From contig MUGG01000031.1 in the NCBI GenBank assembly GCA_002148405.1, positions 1 through 63,819 of the forward strand: DNA of 63,819 nucleotides, in the 5' to 3' direction. The stretch comes from Alkalinema sp. CACIAM 70d (GTDB lineage: Bacteria; Cyanobacteriota; Cyanobacteriia; Leptolyngbyales; Leptolyngbyaceae). A model generated the notes under the pieces. The model was not told where the DNA came from. It worked only from the letters and a program-made list of their open reading frames with translations, and did not search any database. Position 1 is the first letter of the stretch; each line of letters begins with the position of its first letter. Shown piece by piece: positions 63,504 through 63,819 of the stretch. The translations under genes were made by a program, and so were the position numbers.

Positions 63504-63819
63504 AAGAGAGCTTAGAAGATTTTATCTAAGATAACTTAAACTTCTCCAAGGCAGCGGACTTTTAACAGAAGCAATTACCCTCCAACCCTCAATATTTGAC
63601 CTCAAAACACAGAATCTTGACCTTTAATCTCCAAAATTCGAGATGGAAAGGCAAAATTTGGACTTCTGTTTGCGGAGCATTGCTTGCAATACACAGAACT
63701 TCGACCTTTGATCTTCAAACTTTGACCTCCGAACTTTAATTGTCGGCCCCAAAGCTCGAAACGTGAGCATCGGAACATGGAATTTTCCCTTCACAGCTCC
63801 AATAGCCGAGATCAAAAGT
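63504..63819. other. Gene-free right end with degenerate repeats
   Basis: 316 bases. CTTTGACCTCCGAACTTTAA-like short words recur; the sequence reads as an inverse-orientation relative of 57390-57560. No supported ORF. Confidence 0.45.

Overview
The window is a piece of a cyanobacterial chromosome. CGATCG and GCGATCGC (the HIP1 octamer, over-represented in many cyanobacteria) occur throughout. The gene content agrees: carotenoid isomerase CrtH, haem oxygenase 1 for bilin synthesis, the photosystem II S4-domain protein, a Calvin-cycle type class II aldolase, a plant-type 2Fe-2S ferredoxin, DASH cryptochrome, a Mo-nitrogenase C-terminal-domain protein, DUF1400 and DUF3326 proteins. I cannot name the genus.

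Layout. 1-2.5 kb is accessory: a small conserved gene, a ten-repeat AT-rich TPR gene and several diverged duplicated non-coding blocks. 2.5-15.2 kb is mostly core: a GGDEF/EAL protein, PBP1C, MnmG, class II aldolase, an AcpH-like protein, a Uma2 nuclease and the PSII S4 protein. It is interrupted at 10.1-10.9 kb by a wrecked parDE operon fused by deletion to a DUF29 gene. 15.7-23.2 kb has a response regulator/hybrid kinase pair, a ferredoxin/small protein/DUF3326 cluster, a CPBP protease, a hypothetical gene and a 49-residue two-helix membrane protein. 23.2-25.1 kb has Nnr (NAD(P)HX repair) and the tRNA-Tyr/tRNA-Thr pair.

25,089-34,168 is an integrated mobile element of about 9.03 kb inside tRNA-Thr(GGU), bounded by 46-bp direct repeats of the 3' part of the tRNA. 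It carries a tyrosine integrase, a zinc-finger/VapE-type P-loop replication protein, two small DNA-binding proteins, and a rightward operon of four proteins: a coiled coil, a membrane-anchored protein, a polytopic membrane protein and a membrane-tethered ATPase with a degenerate Walker A motif. It also has three non-coding repeat systems: nine copies of TAGTTACA, eleven of GTCCTAC, and four palindrome-bearing units. I recognise no capsid, terminase, relaxase or coat gene. This is the best candidate in the window for an undescribed system.

34.2-57.3 kb returns to ordinary chromosome: TlyA-type methyltransferase, Cry-DASH, YggT, uracil phosphoribosyltransferase, CrtH, a Mo-nitro_C protein overlapping a CobW GTPase, a short-chain dehydrogenase with three operator-like dyads, a zinc-type CDF transporter, a MORN-repeat protein, HO1, a DUF1400 hydrolase, ProB, SelO and MoaE.

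57.3-63.8 kb is a defence/toxin-antitoxin island: a DUF2281-type antitoxin-like gene, a DUF433-DUF5615 pair abutting an unknown 305-residue gene, a 35-codon hicB remnant, and a CHAT-NTPase-TPR (STAND/NLR-like) gene split into two frames immediately after its Walker A motif. Starts, domain limits and family names below come from reading the sequence without database searches.
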